From the NCBI RefSeq assembly GCF_014646915.1, contig NZ_BMOE01000001.1, forward strand, positions 1-64,000: a DNA stretch of 64,000 nt, given 5' to 3'. Made by a program: the position numbers and the translations under genes. The notes beneath the pieces are model-generated. The model saw only the letters and a list, made by a program, of their open reading frames with translations, ran no database searches and had not been told where the DNA came from. Each line of letters begins with the position of its first letter. Positions within the stretch are counted from its first letter, which is position 1. This document shows, piece by piece, positions 37,927-48,994 of this stretch. The DNA comes from Deinococcus aquiradiocola. Its GTDB lineage: Bacteria; Deinococcota; Deinococci; Deinococcales; Deinococcaceae.

Positions 37927-37958
37927 AAATTTCACATTGTCATCAGGGTGTGAATTTT
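37927..37958. promoter_or_regulatory. Inverted repeat, candidate operator, upstream of the GGDEF-EAL gene
   Basis: AAATTTCACA (37927-37936) and TGTGAATTTT (37949-37958) are near-perfect inverted arms 12 bp apart. The right arm abuts a TAAGAT -10 (37958-37963). The arms are TCACA..TGTGA, the reverse order of a classical CRP site. A dimeric regulator could block the promoter here. Confidence 0.5.
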
Positions 37959-37969
37959 AAGATGAACCG

Positions 37970-40315
37970 GTGCGCCCCCCACACCGCTTCGCGCCCACCC
38001 TCACGGAGGCGCTTCAACCCCTGCTCGACGCACTCGGACTGAGCGGCGCCCTCGTCCTCCCCGATCACGACCCCCGCCTGCACCCCGCCCCGCACGGCCA
38101 CGCCGCCCCGCTCGCCGGGCACGACCTGCCGGGCCTCGCGCTCCTCGCCACACGTGCCCTGCAGCCCAGCGACCGGCCCGCCCTGAACGCCGTCGCCTGG
38201 GCCGTCCGGCAGCACCGGGACCACCTCGCCACCACCACCGAACGCAACCGCCTGCGCGACGTGTACGACCACGCCTTCCAGTTCCAGGGCGTCGTCGCGC
38301 CGGACGGCACCTTCATCGACGCGAACGCCACCACCCTCGCCTTCGCTGCCACCACCCGCGCCGCCGTCCTCGGCCGCCCCTTCTGGGACGCGCCCTGGTG
38401 GGACACGCCCGCCAAACGGGACGCTGTCCGGCAGGCCGTGCAGCGCGCCGCGAACGGCGAATTCGTCCGCTTCGACATCGAGGTCACGAGCGCGCAGGGC
38501 AGGCACAGCACCGTCGACTTCAGCCTCACCCCCGTCCCCGGACCGGACGGACAGGTGGACCTCATCGTGCCCGAAGGCCGCGACATCACCGAGCACCACC
38601 GCGCCGCCCGCGAGGCCGACGTCGCCCGCGCCGCTCTCAGTGCCGTCCTCGAAAACGTGCAGGACGCCATCGTCGCCTGCGACGAACACGGCCGCCTCAC
38701 CGTCTTCAACCGCAGCAGCCGCGACATCCACGGTGTGCGCGACGTGACCGTCCACCCGGGCGAGTGGGCGCAGCACTTCGACCTGTACGAAGCGGACGGC
38801 ACCACGCTCCTCCCCACCGGCCGCGTCCCGCTCGTCCGCGCCTGGAACGGCGAGCACCTCCAGAACGTCGAGATGGTCATCGCGCCGCATGGACAGGCCC
38901 GCCGTGTCCTGCTCGCGTCCGGCGGTCCCCTCACCGCCCCGGACGGCACCCGGATGGGCGCCGTGATCGCCATGCACGACATCACCGAACGCCGCAACGT
39001 CGAGAACCGCCTGCGGCACGACGCCATGCACGACCGCCTCACCGGCCTGCCCAACCGCACATACCTGCGCCACCTGCTCGAACTGGCGATGAACCGCTAC
39101 CGCCGCCGCCCCGACGCGCCCTACGCCGTCATCTACCTTGACCTCGACGGGTTCAAGCACATCAACGACGCCTACGGCCACCTGATGGGCGACCGCGTGC
39201 TGCTGGAAGTCGCTGCGCGACTGCGCACCGCCGTCCGCAAGAGCGACACCGTCGCCCGGCTCGGCGGGGACGAGTTCGCCGTCCTGCTCGACGCGCCCTG
39301 CGACGAGATGAACGTCATGAGCGTCGTGCGGCGCGTCCAGGCCGCCATGGCCCTCCCCATCAACCTGCAGGGCCACCAGACGCCCGTCACGGCCTCCATC
39401 GGCGCGACCGTCGCCACGCCCGCCTACCGCGAACTGGACGACCCGCTGCGCGACGCCGACACCGCCATGTACCGTGCCAAACGCTCCGGCCGCAACTGCT
39501 CCGCCCTTTTCGACCAGAGCATGCACGACGCCGTCATGCAGCGCGTCACGCTGGAACGCGAACTGCGGCGCGCCATCCCCGCCGGCGAACTCCGCCTGCA
39601 CTACCAGCCGATCGTTCACCTTGGCACGGGCGCCTGCACGGGCTTCGAAGCGCTCGTGCGCTGGCAGCACCCCGAACGCGGCCTGCTGTACCCCGGTCAC
39701 TTCATGGAGGTCGCCACCAGCACCGGGCTCGTCGCGCCGCTCGGCACCTGGGTCCTGCACGAGGCCGCCCGGCAGCTCGCCGCATGGCGCGCCGTTCCCG
39801 GCCTGGAACGCCTCACGGTGTCCGTGAACCTCGACGACCAGCAGGTGCAGCAGAGCACCCGCCCCGAGGACCAGGTGCTGCTCTTCGACCTGCCCGAGGG
39901 CCTGGAACTCGAAGTGACCGAATCGAGCCTCTTCGACACGGCCGAAGCGGTTCACGCGCTGCACACCCTGGCCTCACGCGGCGTCCCGCTGTCCCTCGAC
40001 GACTTCGGCACGGGGTACGCGTCCCTCGCCGCCGTGCAGCGCCACCCCATCAGCACCCTCAAGATCGACCGGTCCTTCGTCGCTCCCCTCCCCGGCGGGA
40101 ACCGCCAGCGGGCCATCGTGGCAGGCGTCATCACCATGGCCGGACACCTCGGCCTGCGCGTCGTCGCCGAGGGCCTCGAAACGCAGGAACAGGTCCAGGC
40201 CGTGCAGGACCTCGGCTGCACACACGGGCAGGGCTACCTGTACTCCCGCCCCGTCCCACCCGAACAGGCCCTCCAGTACGCGCTCACGCACCAGTCCCCG
40301 ACGCCCTGCTCCTGA
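37970..40315 (+). CDS. PAS-PAS-GGDEF-EAL cyclic-di-GMP signalling protein
   Basis: A 781-residue soluble protein: an N-terminal region (1-85), two PAS domains (about 90-210 and 215-345, each ending in a DITE-type motif), GGDEF (about 350-510) and EAL (about 520-775). The GGDEF signature (432-436) is intact, as is EALVRW (EAL 560-562), with DDFGTGYASL and LKIDRSFV present. Both c-di-GMP synthesis and hydrolysis are therefore possible, with PAS sensing choosing between them. GTG 37970 follows TAAGAT by six bases. Confidence 0.93.
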   Translation: MRPPHRFAPTLTEALQPLLDALGLSGALVLPDHDPRLHPAPHGHAAPLAGHDLPGLALLATRALQPSDRPALNAVAWAVRQHRDHLATTTERNRLRDVYDHAFQFQGVVAPDGTFIDANATTLAFAATTRAAVLGRPFWDAPWWDTPAKRDAVRQAVQRAANGEFVRFDIEVTSAQGRHSTVDFSLTPVPGPDGQVDLIVPEGRDITEHHRAAREADVARAALSAVLENVQDAIVACDEHGRLTVFNRSSRDIHGVRDVTVHPGEWAQHFDLYEADGTTLLPTGRVPLVRAWNGEHLQNVEMVIAPHGQARRVLLASGGPLTAPDGTRMGAVIAMHDITERRNVENRLRHDAMHDRLTGLPNRTYLRHLLELAMNRYRRRPDAPYAVIYLDLDGFKHINDAYGHLMGDRVLLEVAARLRTAVRKSDTVARLGGDEFAVLLDAPCDEMNVMSVVRRVQAAMALPINLQGHQTPVTASIGATVATPAYRELDDPLRDADTAMYRAKRSGRNCSALFDQSMHDAVMQRVTLERELRRAIPAGELRLHYQPIVHLGTGACTGFEALVRWQHPERGLLYPGHFMEVATSTGLVAPLGTWVLHEAARQLAAWRAVPGLERLTVSVNLDDQQVQQSTRPEDQVLLFDLPEGLELEVTESSLFDTAEAVHALHTLASRGVPLSLDDFGTGYASLAAVQRHPISTLKIDRSFVAPLPGGNRQRAIVAGVITMAGHLGLRVVAEGLETQEQVQAVQDLGCTHGQGYLYSRPVPPEQALQYALTHQSPTPCS

Positions 40316-40388
40316 AGCCCGGGACGCGCGCCCTCTCCCTGAAGCCCGGGACGCGCGCCCGGCCCCTGAGCGTCAGGGACGCGCGACC
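40311..40388. repeat. 27-bp-period tandem repeat between convergent genes
   Basis: The 23-mer starting CCTGAAGCCCGGGACGCGCG occurs exactly at 40311-40333 and 40338-40360, with a degenerate third copy from about 40365. The first copy contains the TGA of the GGDEF-EAL gene, and the third covers the stop of the next gene on the minus strand. No obvious terminator otherwise. Confidence 0.8.
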
Positions 40389-40672
40389 TGCGCCTGCAGG
40401 CGCAGCACCACCCGCACCAGCCGCACCACGTTCGGCAGGTCCATGCCCACCGCCGTGACCCGCACCACGCTCGGCCCGCCCCCCTCCGGCGTCAACAGCT
40501 CGAACGCCGGTCTCGGGCGCATCAGGCGCGGATCGCTGGGCGGCGTGAACAGCGGTGAGGACGCCAGCCGCGCCAGCAGCGCCTCCCGCTCGGCGGCGGG
40601 CACAGCCCGGTCGAGCGTCACCTCCCTCGTCTCGAGTCGGGGCGGCAGGGGCAGAGCGTGATCGGCAGTCAT
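40373..40672 (-). CDS. Small hypothetical protein
   Basis: A 99-residue protein, start ATG 40672 with TACGCT six bases upstream (minus strand). It has a Leu/Arg-rich C-terminal helix (MDLPNVVRLVRVVLRLQAQV) and no recognised domain. Confidence 0.55.
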   Translation of the reverse strand: MTADHALPLPPRLETREVTLDRAVPAAEREALLARLASSPLFTPPSDPRLMRPRPAFELLTPEGGGPSVVRVTAVGMDLPNVVRLVRVVLRLQAQVARP

Positions 40673-40830
40673 CCGGGCAGCGTAGCGGCCGGACCTGACT
40701 TCGGATGAGCGCCACACGAGAGCCCTCATGAGAGCAGGCGCCCGGCAGGCCCGGCGGAAGGCAGGCGCCCCTCCTGTTCACCCCCGGCCGGGTATGCAGG
40801 GCTCGCCTGTCTGACGGACCGGAGTCCGTA

Positions 40831-41166
40831 TTACAGGTCCATGAAGTACTGCCAGCCGCGGGCGTCCCGCAGGCCGAGCAGCGGCGCGGCCTGCCGGGCG
40901 GGCACCAGCGGCAGCCGACCCTGCAGCGCGGCACCTTCCAGCCGTGTCAGGGCCTCCGCGAGGTGCGCCGCCGTCCGTTCGGGCGTCTCGGCGTCCTGCA
41001 CGCGCACCTGCAGCTTGTGGACGTTCTGGGCGTCGGGGCCTGGGCGCGTGACCCAGACGACGGTGGTGCGGGCCGATTCGAGGCGTTCGAGCCCCGTCTG
41101 ATGTCCGTGCGGCAGGCGGTCCTGAAGGGCCTGAACGTCACGTGCGAGCGTGGATTGAGCGGTCAC
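40831..41166 (-). CDS. Hypothetical protein
   Basis: A 111-residue protein from GTG 41166, which lies six bases after TACGCT on the minus strand. It has an N-terminal helix (LARDVQALQDRLPHGHQ) and a central beta strand pair (TTVVWVTRPGPDAQNVHKLQ VRVQ). No family recognised. Confidence 0.55.
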   Translation of the reverse strand: MTAQSTLARDVQALQDRLPHGHQTGLERLESARTTVVWVTRPGPDAQNVHKLQVRVQDAETPERTAAHLAEALTRLEGAALQGRLPLVPARQAAPLLGLRDARGWQYFMDL

Positions 41167-41301
41167 CCGTTCAGCGTAGAGCGTTTCTCGCGGGGACGTC
41201 CGAACCGCACCACGTTTCCCCACCGCACCAGAAGGGCGGAGTGGAAGAGGGGCCGCACGGCGGCAGAACGGCGGCACAGGGACTGCGTATCGGCAAAGGA
41301 A

Positions 41302-41329
41302 CAGGGCCCGCTCCTGAGAACGGGCCCTG
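41302..41329 (-). terminator. Intrinsic terminator after tRNA-Ala
   Basis: Perfect stem CAGGGCCCG (41302-41310) / CGGGCCCTG (41321-41329), seven bases downstream of the tRNA 3' end on the minus strand, followed by TTCCTTTG. Confidence 0.8.
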
Positions 41330-41335
41330 CACGTG

Positions 41336-41410
41336 TGGTGGAGACACGGGGATTCGAACCCCGGACATCCTGCTTGCAAAGCAGGCGCTCTCCCGCTGAG
41401 CTATGTCCCC
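41336..41410 (-). tRNA. tRNA-Ala, anticodon UGC
   Basis: Read on the minus strand: acceptor GGGGACA pairs with TGTCTCC, the D arm contains AGCTCAGCGGGAGAGC, and the anticodon stem CCTGC/GCAGG flanks loop TTTGCAA (anticodon TGC). The T arm is GGGGTTCGAATCCCC, and the 3' CCA is encoded. The G3:U70 wobble pair, the alanine identity element, is visible. A TACCCT -10 lies at plus 41432-41437. Confidence 0.98.
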
Positions 41411-41479
41411 GGAGCGCTGAGCGCGGCACTCAGGGTAGCAGACCCGCGCGGTGCTTGTACAGGGCCGCGCGGGGTGCGT

Positions 41480-42469
41480 TCAGGGTGCGGCGGGTGCGGG
41501 CTGCGCGGCGGTGGTGCCGGACCCCCAGTGGGCGCTGAGTGTTCCGAGTTCGGCGCGGACCCAGCTGACGGCGCGGCTGCCGGGCAGGGTGACGCTGCTG
41601 TGCGTCTCGCCGTTCACGCGGAAGGTGCGGATGCCGCCGCTGCTGCCGTCCGTGCGGATGTTGCCGAGCGCGTCGAAGGGGAGGTTCGCGATCATTTTGC
41701 CGCCCTGGCCGCTCAGGAGGCGCTGGCTCTGCACTTCGAGGTTCACGGCGACGTTGGGGTACACGACGTCCTTGAGGTCGTACCGGATGTGCCCGACCCG
41801 CACGGATCCGCAGCTGTCCGACAGGTCGAAGCCGTAGGGGTTGCGGGGCAGGCTCTGCAGGTACGTCTGCACGGGGCGGCGGTGGTCCGTCTCCCACAGG
41901 TCGCACACGCCGTCGAGGTCGATCATGACGCTGATCGGCACTTCCGGGTGCGCCCGGGCGAGCGCGTGCGTCCACACCACGCCGTGCGAGTGCGCGAGCA
42001 GCACGATGCGGGTGGGGTTGCTGCGCCCCGCGATCCACGCGTCGTACGCGTCTTTCAGGCGCGCGTCAAGCTGCACGAAGCCGTCCTGCTCGTTCGGGAC
42101 GGTTTTGCCTGCACCGACCTGCGCCTGCACGATGGTGACGGCCCGGTGGTGCGTGATGTGGTCCGCGGCGCCGTACCCCTGCACGCTGAGGCCCTGTGCC
42201 TGCAGGGTCGCCATGACGGCCGCCAGCGTGCCGCGCGGCGTGAGGTAATCGATGTTGTCGCCCGGCGAGCGGCAGGGGAGGGGGCAGCGGCCCGACACGG
42301 CCAGCACGAGCACGTCGGGGCTCCCGGCGGGGCGCGGCGTGAGGTCCTGCGCGTCGAGGGGGTCGGTGCCCGGCTGGGCGGCGTGCAGGGCGGTGGGGGC
42401 GCAGCCCGCGAGGAGCGGGACGGCCAGGGTGAAGAGGAGGGCGCAGGAACGCAGGACCGCTCGGAACAT
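41480..42469 (-). CDS. Lipoprotein with alpha/beta-hydrolase features
   Basis: A 329-residue protein with a lipobox LAGC (Cys23) after a hydrophobic signal, so anchored to the membrane outer face. The nucleophile-elbow-like AHSHG (159-163, Ser161) follows strand RIVLL, and a later Asp/His pair could complete a triad (DLDGVCD; FRVNGETHSS). The fold resembles lipases/esterases; the substrate is unknown. ATG 42469 follows TATAGT by six bases. Confidence 0.75.
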   Translation of the reverse strand: MFRAVLRSCALLFTLAVPLLAGCAPTALHAAQPGTDPLDAQDLTPRPAGSPDVLVLAVSGRCPLPCRSPGDNIDYLTPRGTLAAVMATLQAQGLSVQGYGAADHITHHRAVTIVQAQVGAGKTVPNEQDGFVQLDARLKDAYDAWIAGRSNPTRIVLLAHSHGVVWTHALARAHPEVPISVMIDLDGVCDLWETDHRRPVQTYLQSLPRNPYGFDLSDSCGSVRVGHIRYDLKDVVYPNVAVNLEVQSQRLLSGQGGKMIANLPFDALGNIRTDGSSGGIRTFRVNGETHSSVTLPGSRAVSWVRAELGTLSAHWGSGTTAAQPAPAAP

Positions 42470-42543
42470 GAAGCCACTATAAAGACCGCGTGTCCGTCAA
42501 ACGTCACGGACACCGCACTGGCGCGCCTTCATGAAGCGGGCGG

Positions 42544-43197
42544 TTACAGCAGGCCCTGCCGGAGGGCCTTCACGGCCGCCTGCGTGCGGTCCGAGGCGCT
42601 CAGCTTCTCCAGGATGTCCTGCACGTGGAATTTCACGGTGCTGATGCTGATGCTCAGGGTCCGCGCGATCTCCTTGTTGCCCTGCCCGTCCGCGATGAGG
42701 CGCAGCACCTCCGTTTCGCGCCCCGTGAGCGGCGACGACGCGGGCTCCGGTGTGCGGATCACGCCGAGCACGTGGTGCGCGATCTGCGGGTCAAGGTACG
42801 CGCTGCCCACGGCGGCCGCGCGGATCGCGGCGAGCAGCAGGTCCGGGTCGGCGCTCTTGAGGCAGTACGCGTTCGCGCCGCTGCTCATGGCGGCCAGCAC
42901 TTCCGCCTGCAGGTTGTGCGCCGTGAGCATCACGATGCGCGGCGGGGTGCCGGGGGCGCGCTTGATGCGGGCCGCCGTCTCGATCCCGTCGATGCCGGGC
43001 AGTCCGATGTCGAGCACCACCACGTCCGCCTGCACGCGCTCCAGCAGCTCCAGGCCCTCCTCGCCGCTGCGCGCCTCGCCCACCACCGTCAGGTCCGGCT
43101 CGAAGTTGATGGCGACGCGCAGCCCGTCGCGCGTGAAGGCATGATCCTCGATCAGCGCGACCCGGATGGGCGCGGGACGTTCGGGCGCGGCGGTCAC
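42544..43197 (-). CDS. NarL/FixJ-family response regulator
   Basis: A 217-residue regulator: receiver domain (about 10-130) with phospho-acceptor Asp63 in VVVLDIGLPG, acidic pocket IEDH, Lys near 112; then a LuxR-type HTH (about 150-215: LTGRETEVLRLIADGQGNKE, STVKFHVQDILEKL). GTG 43197 overlaps the stop of the sensor kinase gene by four bases, so they form a cognate pair. The pair is divergent from kdp. Confidence 0.93.
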   Translation of the reverse strand: MTAAPERPAPIRVALIEDHAFTRDGLRVAINFEPDLTVVGEARSGEEGLELLERVQADVVVLDIGLPGIDGIETAARIKRAPGTPPRIVMLTAHNLQAEVLAAMSSGANAYCLKSADPDLLLAAIRAAAVGSAYLDPQIAHHVLGVIRTPEPASSPLTGRETEVLRLIADGQGNKEIARTLSISISTVKFHVQDILEKLSASDRTQAAVKALRQGLL

Positions 43198-44804
43198 GCG
43201 CTCTCCAGCAGCGGCAGCGTCAGGCTGAACACGGTGCGGGCACTCTGCGTGCGGCTGTAGCGGACCTCGCCGCCGTGCGCGGCCATCACCTGCTGCGTCA
43301 GGTACAGGCCCAGGCCCGTCCCGCCCAGCCCGGAGCGGCCCAGCCCCGAGCGGCCCGGCCCGGACCCGTGCAGATCGGCGGGCGGCGCCGCCCCGGCCAG
43401 ATCCGGGACGGGACCGCGCCCCCGGAACCGCTGGTACAGCTGCCGTTCCGTACCGGCGCTCAGGCCCGGCCCTTCGTCCGACACCTGCAGTTCGGCCGTG
43501 CCGTCCAGTGCGGCCAGCGCGAGCCGCACCGTGCCGCCCGGCGGGCTGAACTTCAGGGCGTTCTCCAGCACGTTCTGAATGGCGCGCCGCAGCTCCCCGC
43601 GTTGCCCCAGCACCCGCAGCGACCCGGACAGCTGCGGTTCGAGCGTCACGCCCCGCTCCCGCGCGAGCGGCTCCATCTGCGCGACCGTCCCGAGCGTCAG
43701 TTCGCGCAGGTCGATGACGGTCGGGTCGGGACTCGGCTCGCCCGCCTCATACTTCGCGACGAGCAGCAGCTTCTCCGCCAGTTCCAGCAGCGCGGCGTTG
43801 GCGTCCAGGCCGTTGTGCAGCGTATCGAGGTACTCCTGCGGCAGCGGGCCGTACGCGCCCTTGATGGCGTTCTTCATGCTCATGGCGTTCGCCATGAGGG
43901 GCGTACGCAGGTCGTGACTGAAGGCGTACACCAGTTCCCGGATGACGCTGTTGTGCCGCTCCAGCCGCGACTGGTTCTCCTGCAGTTCCTCCAGCAGCCG
44001 CGTGCGCTCCAGCAGGGGCCGCAGGACCGACACGGCCTGCTCCACCTCCTCGACATTCACGGCCGGGGCCTGCATCAGCATCAGGATGTCGTCGTCGCCG
44101 GGTCGCGGGAGGCGCGCCAGGAGCGTGTCGCCGCCCTGCACCGCCCACACCAGTCCGCTCCCGGCGGGCCGCGCCAGGAACGGTGTCGGCAGGCGCTGCC
44201 CGGGCCGCGCCAGTCTTCCCGGCACGCTTCCGTCACGTTCGGCGGCGCTGTACGGGGCGCGCAGCACGGCCTTGCTGACGGCGCCCAGCACCACGCTGTC
44301 CGCGCCCGCGTATGCGAGCAGCGCGGCGGCCGCCCGCTCCAGGAACGCCGCCTGGTCGTAGGGGCCGCTCACGGCCTGCGTCAGTTCCCGCAGGGCGCGC
44401 TCGTGGCCCGCGCGGAACTCCTCGGCGGCCAGCAGGGCCGCGCGGGTGCTCGCCTCCCGGAACCGTACAGTCAGGAACCCGACCAGCAGCGCCGACAGGA
44501 CGGACAGCACCCGGTTCGCGAGATCGAAACTGCTCCACCCGCCCTCCAGGCCGTTCACGACGCCCGCCAGCACGTTGCCCGCCACGGCCAGCAGGATGAA
44601 CAGGCGCGTCGTGGCGGGCGACCCGGTCAGGCCGGACAGCGCGATGGGCGCGGCGAACAGGATGCCGAACACCAGCCGGTTCGGGGTGAGGGCGTCCAGC
44701 AGGAACACGGCCAGCAGCAGCGCGAGACTCAGCCCGCCCACCTGCGACTCGGGCGGACGCCACGAGGGCCTGGACGGAGCGGGAACGGAACGCGGAACGA
44801 ACAC
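43194..44804 (-). CDS. Sensor histidine kinase
   Basis: A 536-residue membrane kinase: three to four N-terminal helices (about 22-115), a GAF-like region (about 140-260), a coiled linker, HisKA with FSHDLRTPL (His297), and a HATPase domain with NVLENALKFSPPGG (N box), DEGPGLS (G1) and GGTGLGLYLT (G2). A Gly/Ser/Arg-rich insertion (GRSGLGRSGLGG) stretches the lid between G1 and G2. Start GTG 44804. It faces the kdp operon across a 139-bp divergent region. Confidence 0.9.
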   Translation of the reverse strand: MFVPRSVPAPSRPSWRPPESQVGGLSLALLLAVFLLDALTPNRLVFGILFAAPIALSGLTGSPATTRLFILLAVAGNVLAGVVNGLEGGWSSFDLANRVLSVLSALLVGFLTVRFREASTRAALLAAEEFRAGHERALRELTQAVSGPYDQAAFLERAAAALLAYAGADSVVLGAVSKAVLRAPYSAAERDGSVPGRLARPGQRLPTPFLARPAGSGLVWAVQGGDTLLARLPRPGDDDILMLMQAPAVNVEEVEQAVSVLRPLLERTRLLEELQENQSRLERHNSVIRELVYAFSHDLRTPLMANAMSMKNAIKGAYGPLPQEYLDTLHNGLDANAALLELAEKLLLVAKYEAGEPSPDPTVIDLRELTLGTVAQMEPLARERGVTLEPQLSGSLRVLGQRGELRRAIQNVLENALKFSPPGGTVRLALAALDGTAELQVSDEGPGLSAGTERQLYQRFRGRGPVPDLAGAAPPADLHGSGPGRSGLGRSGLGGTGLGLYLTQQVMAAHGGEVRYSRTQSARTVFSLTLPLLESA

Positions 44805-44943
44805 AGCCTCCGTTGTACACCCGGAGCGTCCCCCGCGTGCGCGCGCCCTGGTCAGTCGGCCAGGGCCGGATGGTCAGAGGGCCAGCCCTGCGCGCCACCT
44901 GACGGGTGGGGAAGTGCGCGCCGTGCGCCCAGGATGAACCGGT

Positions 44944-45024
44944 ATGAATACCTTCCTCCTCCTGCTGGTCGTGGCCGTGAGCCTGTACCTGCTGTACGCC
45001 CTCCTGCGGCCCGAGAAGTTCTGA
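44944..45024 (+). CDS. kdpF: Potassium-transporting ATPase small subunit KdpF
   Basis: A 26-residue single-helix peptide MNTFLLLLVVAVSLYLLYAL followed by LRPEKF. The terminal PEKF is the KdpF hallmark; KdpF stabilises the KdpABC complex in the membrane. ATG 44944 has AGGA nine bases upstream. Its TGA overlaps the ATG of the next small ORF (TGATG). Confidence 0.9.
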   Translation: MNTFLLLLVVAVSLYLLYALLRPEKF

Positions 45025-45107
45025 TGGCCGTCATCTCCGGTCTGGCCATCCTGCTCGGGCTGTTCCTGCTGTGCGCCCTGTTCGTGCGGGGCCTGGAGCG
45101 CCTGTGA
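45024..45107 (+). CDS. Second one-helix peptide between kdpF and kdpA
   Basis: A 27-residue peptide, MAVISGLAILLGLFLLCALF then VRGLERL: one membrane helix and a short basic/acidic cytoplasmic end. ATG 45024 shares its A with the kdpF stop, and its TGA overlaps the kdpA GTG (GTGA), so it is embedded in the operon by two overlaps. It is not KdpF (no PExF end). Role unknown; an accessory Kdp subunit is the obvious hypothesis. Confidence 0.7.
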   Translation: MAVISGLAILLGLFLLCALFVRGLERL

Positions 45108-46857
45108 ACACCTTCCTGACCTTCCTCGTGGTGTTCGTGCTCGCGTGGCCGCTCGGGCTGTACACGGCGCGCTTCATGCGCGGCGAACGCACCCTCCTGG
45201 ATTTCCTCGCGCCGGTCGAGCGGGCCTTCTACCGCCTGATGGGCGTCCGTTTCGTGCCGGGCGGTGAGGCGCAGGGCATGGACTGGCGCGGGTACGCGCG
45301 CGCCCTGCTGTTCTCGAACCTGCTCGTGGGCCTCGTCGCGTTCCTGATCTACGTCTTCCAGGGCGCGCTGCCGCTCAACCCCGACCACGTCGGCAACCTC
45401 CCGTGGTACGTGGCGCTCAACACCGCCGCGAGCTTCATCACGAACACCAACTGGCAGAACTACTCCGGGCAGTCGCAGCTGTCGTACCTGTCGCAGATGG
45501 TCGGCATCACGGCCCTGCAGATCATGACGCCCGCCGCGGGCATGGCCGCCATGTTCGCGCTGCTGCGCGGCCTGATGGGCGGCCACCACGGCCAGCCCGG
45601 CAACCTCGGGAACTACTTCGTGGACATCACGCGCCTCACCACGCGCCTCCTGATCCCGGTGAGCGTCGTGCTGGCCCTCCTGCTGACGTGGCAGGGCGTG
45701 CCCAGCACCTTCTCCGGCGCGAAGACCGCCACCCTGCTGCAGCCGCAGACGGTGACGGTGTCCGGCAAGGCGCAGAGGGTCACCACGCAGACCATTCCGG
45801 TCGGGCCGGTTGCCGCGATGGTCGCCATCAAGCAGCTCGGCACGAACGGCGGCGGCTGGTACGGCCCGAACAGTGCCGTGCCGCTCGAGAACCCCACGCC
45901 GCTCAGCAACCTGCTGGAGTGCGCGTCCCTGATCCTGCTGCCCGTGACACTGGTGTTCGCGCTCGGCAGCTTCCTGCGCCGCCCACGCTTCGGCGTGATG
46001 ATCCTGAGCGTCATGACGGTCCTGTGCGCCGCCCTGACCTTCGCCGTGATCCTCGCGGAACGCGCCCCGAACCCCGCCCTGAAGGGCCTCGCCCTGACCG
46101 GCCCGAACCTGGAGGGCAAGGAGGTCCGCTTCGGCGCGGACGCGACCGCCCTGTGGGCCAGCCTCACCACCAGCACCTCCAACGGCAGCGTGAACGGCAT
46201 GCACGACTCCTTCACCGCGCTGGGCGGCGTGATCCCGCAGGTCAACATGTTCCTGAACGACATCTACGGCGGGCTGGGCGTGGGCTTCATCAACATGTTC
46301 CTGTTCGTGGTCCTGACCGTCTTCATCGCGGGCCTGATGGTGGGCCGCACGCCGGAACTGTTCGGCCGCAAGATCGAGGTGCGCGAGATGAAGATCGCGT
46401 CGCTCGTGATCCTGCTGCAGCCGCTGCTGGTGCTGGGCCTCACCGCCGTCAGCCTGAGCGTCCCGAGCCTCACCGCTAACCTCAACCCCGGCTTCCACGG
46501 CCTCTCCGAGGTGCTGTACGCCTTCAACAGCATGTACGCCAACAACGGCTCCGCCTTCGCGGGCCTCGGGACCGGCAACAGCGTCTGGTACAACGTGTCC
46601 GGCGCCTGCGAACTGATCGTCGCGCGCTTCCTGCCGATCATCGGGCCGCTCGCCATCGCGGGCCTGCTGAGCGTGAAACGCACCTCGCCCGAAACGAGCG
46701 GCACCCTGCGCGTCGACACGCCCATCTTCGCGGGCACCCTGCTGACCGTGATGCTGCTCCTGCAACTCCTGAACTTCGCGCCGGCCCTGGTGCTGGGCGG
46801 CGTCAGCGAACACCTCACCGGGACCGCCGTGCCCGCCATCACCTCCGGAGCCACGAA

Positions 46858-46861
<4 letters not shown>
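45104..46861 (+). CDS. kdpA: Potassium-transporting ATPase subunit A (K+ channel-like subunit)
   Basis: A 585-residue polytopic protein that forms the K+-selective pore. Selectivity-filter-like segments are visible: [45 protein letters not shown] and [12 protein letters not shown], one per pore loop. GTG 45104 overlaps the small peptide before it, and the stop overlaps kdpB (ATGA). The P-type complex uses ATP to import K+ when K+ is scarce. Confidence 0.97.
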
Positions 46862-48930
<2,069 letters not shown>

Positions 48931-48994
48931 CCTGCATTTCGCCTGGCCCGCACCTTGCCCTCACCCGTACGCCACGCGCACCCCGGAGCACCCC

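Noticed and set aside
37927..37958. Classical CRP site upstream of the GGDEF-EAL gene
   Set aside because: A CRP site is TGTGA-N6-TCACA; here the arms are in the reverse order with 12 bases between, so I list it only as a generic inverted repeat.
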